Positions 58,979-64,000 of a stretch of DNA of 64,000 bases are shown here, in pieces (the first letter of the stretch is position 1; each line of letters opens with the position of its first letter). The DNA is from Welwitschia mirabilis (lineage: Eukaryota; Gnetophyta; Gnetopsida; Welwitschiales), in contig JBOZIK010000001.1 of assembly GCA_051453625.1 (NCBI GenBank), positions 62,774,819-62,838,818 on the forward strand. The letters are read 5' to 3'. A program made the translations under genes and the position numbers. A model generated the notes under the pieces. The model had not been told where the DNA came from. It made no database searches and saw nothing but the letters and a program-made list of their open reading frames with translations.

Positions 58979-60717
58979 TGTTGCAGTGTGTAATTTTGCA
59001 ATCCTTTATGTCTTACTTAATCTTATCAATCACAAATAGATATATTGCAAATATAACACAGTAGTATAGATGTGAGTAACCCAAATGTCATAAACCTATT
59101 AAAGGAATATTAAATAAGGAGAAGAATTGATTTTTGAAGAAAGATTGTATTATTCTAGAATCTAAAGAAAAATGCAAGAAACAATGTAATGAGACATACT
59201 TATGAAAATGCATATGTAATCTATTCTAGATGGATACTTCTCTAACTACCAAATTGACTTATCAAAATAATTACCCTTGCATAACCTAAATTAGTTAAGA
59301 AAACTATGAGTAACTAAAACTAACTTNNNNNNNNNNNNNNNNNNNNNNNNNNNNNNNNNNNNNNNNNNNNNNNNNNNNNNNNNNNNNNNNNNNNNNNNNN
59401 NNNNNNNNNNNNNNNNNNNNNNNNNNAGATGTTGTAGTGCATAATTTTGCAATCCTTTATGTCTTACTTAATCTTGTCAGTCACAAATAGATATATTGCA
59501 AATACAACACACTAGTATAAATGGGAGTGATCCAAAATATATAAATCCACTGAAGGCATGTGAGATAAGAAGGAAAATTGATTGTCATAGAAAATATTGT
59601 ATCATATTAAAATCAATGCAATGATGCAAGAAAATAAACACACAATGTAATGCAAATGCAACATAATCTAGATGAACACCTATTCAATTACCAAATAAAC
59701 TTATCAAGAAGATTGACCGTACATAACCCAAATCAGCCAAGGAAACTATTACTAACCAAGACTAACTTAAACTATCAAGTAAGTCAAATAGAATGTAATG
59801 TAAAGAATACACCTAAACTAATATCTTATACCTTAACAAAGATTACCCTTAAGACCTATATTGTAAGTGACATTATCATTAAATTAAGAATAATAAAAAC
59901 CATAAGGGCCATGTAAAGTATTTAAGAAATAAAAGAGAAGAAAATTTTATATTAATCAAACCAACATCTAAGTTATAAAGCAGTTGCATCTTAATAAAGG
60001 TTTCATAGCCCAAAACCAAGGAGATGTCTCTCTGCAACTACTCAAGATGGATCTTCTACCTTCAATATCTTGTCACAAGAATTTATAGTACATCAAAGAT
60101 CATAGAAGGATCTAAAGAGAGGTTTATTTATACAATAAGGAAAATGTAACTGTCACTTAAGGTTAATGATTATGCTAGAAAAATTCCCTCAATCCTAAGG
60201 AAGAAATGGATGAAATAAATAAAGATCAATAATCCAGTTTAGTATCATCCTAATTGTCATGGCTACAACAATTAGGATGACATCTCATAATAATGGATGA
60301 GTCATTAGCTTCTGGCTTCATAGTCAACCTCGTAGTTGGCTCCAAATGTGTTGTCAGCCTGAATGTCATGTGGACAATAATGGAAACGATACCTCTTCTA
60401 GCTTTAATCCATGTTAGCATCCTAAATAGCAGCTAAAGTGTTGTTGTCCTACCTATTGTGAAGATGACAATGGGGATGATATTTCTCCTTATCTTTCCAT
60501 CTTAAGAGAAGTTATTCTTTTGCATCATTGATCTTCGTTCAAAGCACTAAGTATTAGAATATGCCTAAAATGCCTTTAAATATGTTAATAATTACATGTT
60601 TCTATAATCATCCCATTGACTCTTCATACTCATCAAAATTTCATCTAAACATGTATAGATGTCCTGTAAAATAAATCATAATATTCCATCAAATACACAC
60701 AACTTAGTAATGCATAA
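58979..60717 (-). repeat. 5' LTR of the family-C element
   Basis: It aligns with 52875-54668 in the same orientation. 58977-59326 and 59427-59776 are a gap-edge duplication, so the real LTR is about 1.29 kb. The forward open frame 59650-59916 lies inside it and is not a gene. Confidence 0.8.
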
Positions 60718-63430
60718 ATGAATAATCATAATTACTAATTAATAAGGGATTAATAAATTTAAGTAATAAATAAAACTAATTATTCATTATTCATCATCAC
60801 CTAGGATTCTTGAAATCTAATGGTAAGTGGAATATTGTAATAGATAGAATTTATTAGTAGAAAATCTAGTGGTAAGTTCTCATCTCCTTCCTTCATTTGA
60901 ATTCCATTTGGGGAATCTTTTAAAATCATTAAAAAAATTTCATTTTTTATTTAAATTATGATTTATTATTTATCTTTGGTTCTTGATGTAAAAGAGAATT
61001 AATTTGAATATTAAATCTATTAAATTTACCTAAAGACATACTCAAAACCATTATCAAACATGGCCAAGTTATCTACTTATCATAGCCCTTCACTCAGCAT
61101 TTGTCAGTCCCTAATAAAGTAAGTAGAAAAGAATATAAGCAAGTTAACTTGATTAGGGGATAAAAATAACACTTTATCTTAAAGATAAATATATTATTGA
61201 AAAACAAATATGCATCTCATCAATTAATAAGTAACATGATATTTAAAATAATCATTACAAGAAGATAAGCATTAACTTCACAAATAGGGTTTCAGTTCAT
61301 GAGTAACATATTCCAACTTATTCTAAAAAATCAATTAATTAATCCTTTAAAATTAACCCAAATTATTCCTTCCATTAAGTATCAAACATGGATTAAAACT
61401 AAAATCATCATAAAGTATGAGTCTCAAGGATTGTAAAAGATACATCAAAAGTAAAATGTTAACTATAACAAAGTCTAAAAACACAAATGTAGAAGCAAAA
61501 TCGAAAAGAAGAGAAAAACAATGCAAACTAGAAAACACACTTGGATGAGATAAAAAGTGAAAAGAATGTAAAATCTATGGCCATGATGAAAATTTCAATG
61601 ATATGAATTAATTTGGAAAATGATAAGTTATTAACAACAATGGTATTAGCCCTATAAGAAATAAGAGTGGGTGCAAAAATGAGTTTGAAATGACTAAAGA
61701 AAAATACTATAAAAAGCCTAAGTGTAAATAGATCTAAGTAAACATGTAGAAGATTAACTACTATGGTGTAAATGCTCTCTTAACAAGACCCATTGGTATA
61801 TTTTACAAAACTTCTTGATGGTATAGGTGCATGGTTCAATGCTAAATGATATAAATTATTATGTTAGAAAGGGTAGTGGTTATGACAAAATTTAATGATT
61901 ACCTTATAAATCATTAAAATAATATAAAAATCATAATTCAATTTAATCATAAGCTATAATAGCAAATAAAACCTTACTAATTCATAATCCAAAAACTAAT
62001 ATGTTGTAAATATTCAGAATGCATGAATCTAGAGTTTTAAAAATTTAATTCAATGGGGTATTAAAAGACATCATTGATCATGATGAAAGAAGTGCAATCA
62101 TGGCTAAGAGAGTAATAACCCTCAAATAAAATCTAGATCTTAGCTAATTGACCCTCTGTTGGAGTTTTCATAGCTATCATATCACCCTTCTAAAGGCTCC
62201 TCCCAGGAAAATTTAGTTGATGTGCTTGTAATAAGACATTATGGAATTAAAGGATGCATATTTTTTTCCTTTTTTTTTCAACCATGATTGATCACTAGAA
62301 TGGTAAATTGACAAAGTTTATAACTAAATAAAATCATATAATTTAACCTAATTAATACAATAACAAGATGATAAACACATTTTCCTTTTAATATAAAGTT
62401 GAAAGATAGGAAAATCTCTTAAGGTTGGCTAGAATTCAATCCTACCACTTGGAATGCCTAAAGTAAAATTACATACATGAAAACTCAAATGGAATTTAGC
62501 ATAAACTGAATATAGGGCTAATCAAGTAGTAAAATAACTCAACCAAGGGATCTACCTAAGAAATCATTTAGACGACGATGAAGGAAAGACCCTCTTCTTA
62601 GTTAACAGGATATTTTAAATTAATTACTTTTATCATATTCATGATAGAATGATAACCATCATGATATTAATGGAGTTTCAATTGTTATCCGTTAACCTTT
62701 ATTTTTTCATTAGAGTTTTATTCATAAATCTAAACTGAGCCATTTATGGTGTACTTTCTCTATAAAATAAGGAGCAAAGCATTTATAAACTATCTAATAG
62801 AACATAAAATAAATATGAAAATTTTTTAAAGAAGAGTAATTAGAAATATATTGACCTTAAATAGTTTCTTATCAAATAAATGCAAAGTATCAGGAGTATA
62901 AAATTCATTTAATAATTGTAATTGAATATTAATAATACTACTATTAAAGAAAAGTCATATTAATGACATATCAAGAGGATTCTTAGAATGACTGATTAGA
63001 ACATGTTTGAATTAAATAAATAAGGCCTTTCCTAGTTAAAGATCCCAAGCAATGCTAAGTCATGTTTTTCAAAAGTCTATTAATAATTAGAAGCATAAAT
63101 TAGTGCAGTATAAGAAGGGATGTTATTTTGATTTTTACATAAAGGTACAAGTCAAAGAGACAGAAAAACATTTTTGATGTGGTTATATTCTTTAATTTAA
63201 ATTAATTTATTTAATGTATTAATCCTATCCTCTATTGGTCTTTATTATATTACCATAGTTATTTTCTTATCCTTCTTCTACTTTTTATTATCATTATCAT
63301 TTTTTAGATTCCTTAAAAAGCTCATAAAGAGAAATGTGATCATTATGTTTTTCATGTCTTGAATGGTTTTTAGATTTCTCTATAGTTTCCCATCACATTG
63401 ATGTTTTAAAATCAAGTAAATATTGTGAAA
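60718..63430. other. Unassigned AT-rich DNA
   Basis: No repeat partner, transposon motif or long open frame was recognised. Codon-like runs on the minus strand near 61353-61538 are short and featureless. Confidence 0.4.
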
Positions 63431-63439
63431 ATAATCTAA

Positions 63440-63990
63440 AATTTTTATACTAACATCCATTGAATCATCCTCTCCTTTCTTATTTAGTTGATAAGTTGAA
63501 ACACCATTATTTTCATGTTGGTTATCTTCTAGAGGATCAAATATTAGAAATTAATCTAAGATTTAATCATCTAATTCTACCCTTCCATCATCATTATTAA
63601 AATAATAGCTCTTACTATCTTATGTAGAACTTTTATTGTTTTCTTCATCACTTTTAAAATTATACTCATCATCCTTAAAGTAAAAGGTAGTAGGCATGCT
63701 GGAATAAGCTTCAAAACATTGTTCTTGCTTACAACTTTAAGTCATTAATCCTACTAATTTCTATAAGTTCTTATTAGGTATACTACATCGAATTTTACTT
63801 TGTTGAAAAGAGTTATACAAGGAATTCACTTATTCTTCATAGTATTCTTCATATTTCACTATGAAAGAAGGTTGGATCTTATTAGATCTATTGTTGAATG
63901 TCTTTCTAAATGCAAGAGGGTATCTAAAGCATTGTTAATTATCATCATTTCTATAGAAAAGCTAAAAAGAGAAAGGGAACTAATTTCTAG
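63440..63990 (-). pseudogene. Decayed acidic coding remnant of unknown family
   Basis: On the minus strand from about 63985 downward, mostly one frame gives YPLAFRKTFNNRSNKIQPSF, then VKYEEYYEE, LYNSFQQSKI, TTFYFKDDEYNFKSDEENN, YYFNNDDGRVELDD and DPLEDNQHENNG. Stops are few compared with the rest of the window. It is rich in Asp, Glu, Asn and Tyr. It could be part of a transposon gag or an unrelated gene; I do not recognise it, and it runs off toward the window end. Confidence 0.35.
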
Positions 63991-64000
63991 TTTTGACATT

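Larger units (their letters stand above)
52875..60717 (-). mobile_element. Ty3/gypsy family-C element, minus strand, gag and protease only
   Basis: Reading the minus strand: 5' LTR 60717-58979, primer site 58976-58957, gag 58400-56700, protease 55960-55570, polypurine tract 54680-54669, 3' LTR 54668-52875. At least six 100-N gaps with duplicated flanks inflate the length; the true element is nearer 5.5-6 kb. Protease is followed within a few hundred bases by the polypurine tract, so reverse transcriptase, RNase H and integrase are absent. No matching target-site duplication was identified at the outer ends. Confidence 0.8.

Overview
This window looks like nuclear DNA of a land plant with a repeat-rich, probably large genome. 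I found no intact host gene, no tRNA or rRNA, no CRISPR array and no prokaryotic signature. The DNA is very A+T-rich and CpG is nearly absent; old repeat copies differ mainly by C-to-T and G-to-A changes, as expected from long decay of methylated transposons. The recognisable coding traces are broken remnants of plant Ty3/gypsy (Athila/Tat-like), Ty1/copia (Tnt1/UBN2-type gag) and L1-type LINE retrotransposons. I cannot name the species. All comparisons were made by eye.

Layout. 1-1840: unassigned. 1841-2504 and 6987-7092: a 51-bp minisatellite split by a gypsy element (A1, 2505-6981) with target-site duplication CACAT. 7093-12912: unassigned AT-rich, then purine-rich DNA with long gaps. 12913-14378: a minus-strand LTR. 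16327-24894: gypsy element A2 with both LTRs, primer-binding site, gag, protease and integrase C-terminal traces. 25869-26002: the edge of a much less decayed LTR of a second gypsy family (C). 28591-30206: a minus-strand LTR with primer-binding site, followed by a 1.24-kb tandem duplication reaching 32056. About 31440-36930: a minus-strand LINE (LINE-1) interrupted by a lone LTR at 33023-34412. 38605-40250: copia primer-site repeats and gag. 40850-43615 plus 51566-52190: a second LINE (LINE-2), split by gypsy element A5 (43616-51482). 52875-60717: family-C gypsy element on the minus strand with two LTRs, polypurine tract, protease, gag and primer-binding site. 60718-64000: unassigned, ending in a decayed acidic reading frame.

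No functioning genes act together here. The content is a history of nested insertions: LINEs were hit by gypsy elements, and a gypsy element entered a minisatellite. In the gypsy elements with recognisable pol traces (A1, A2, A5, C) I can find gag, protease or flanking pol pieces but never the reverse transcriptase, RNase H and integrase catalytic core, so they resemble deletion derivatives mobilised in trans.

Assembly caution: nearly all runs of exactly 100 N are followed by a near-copy of the sequence before them. These look like unmerged contig ends or haplotypes and inflate several elements. Longer N runs appear to be estimates, and at least one is too short for the element it spans.
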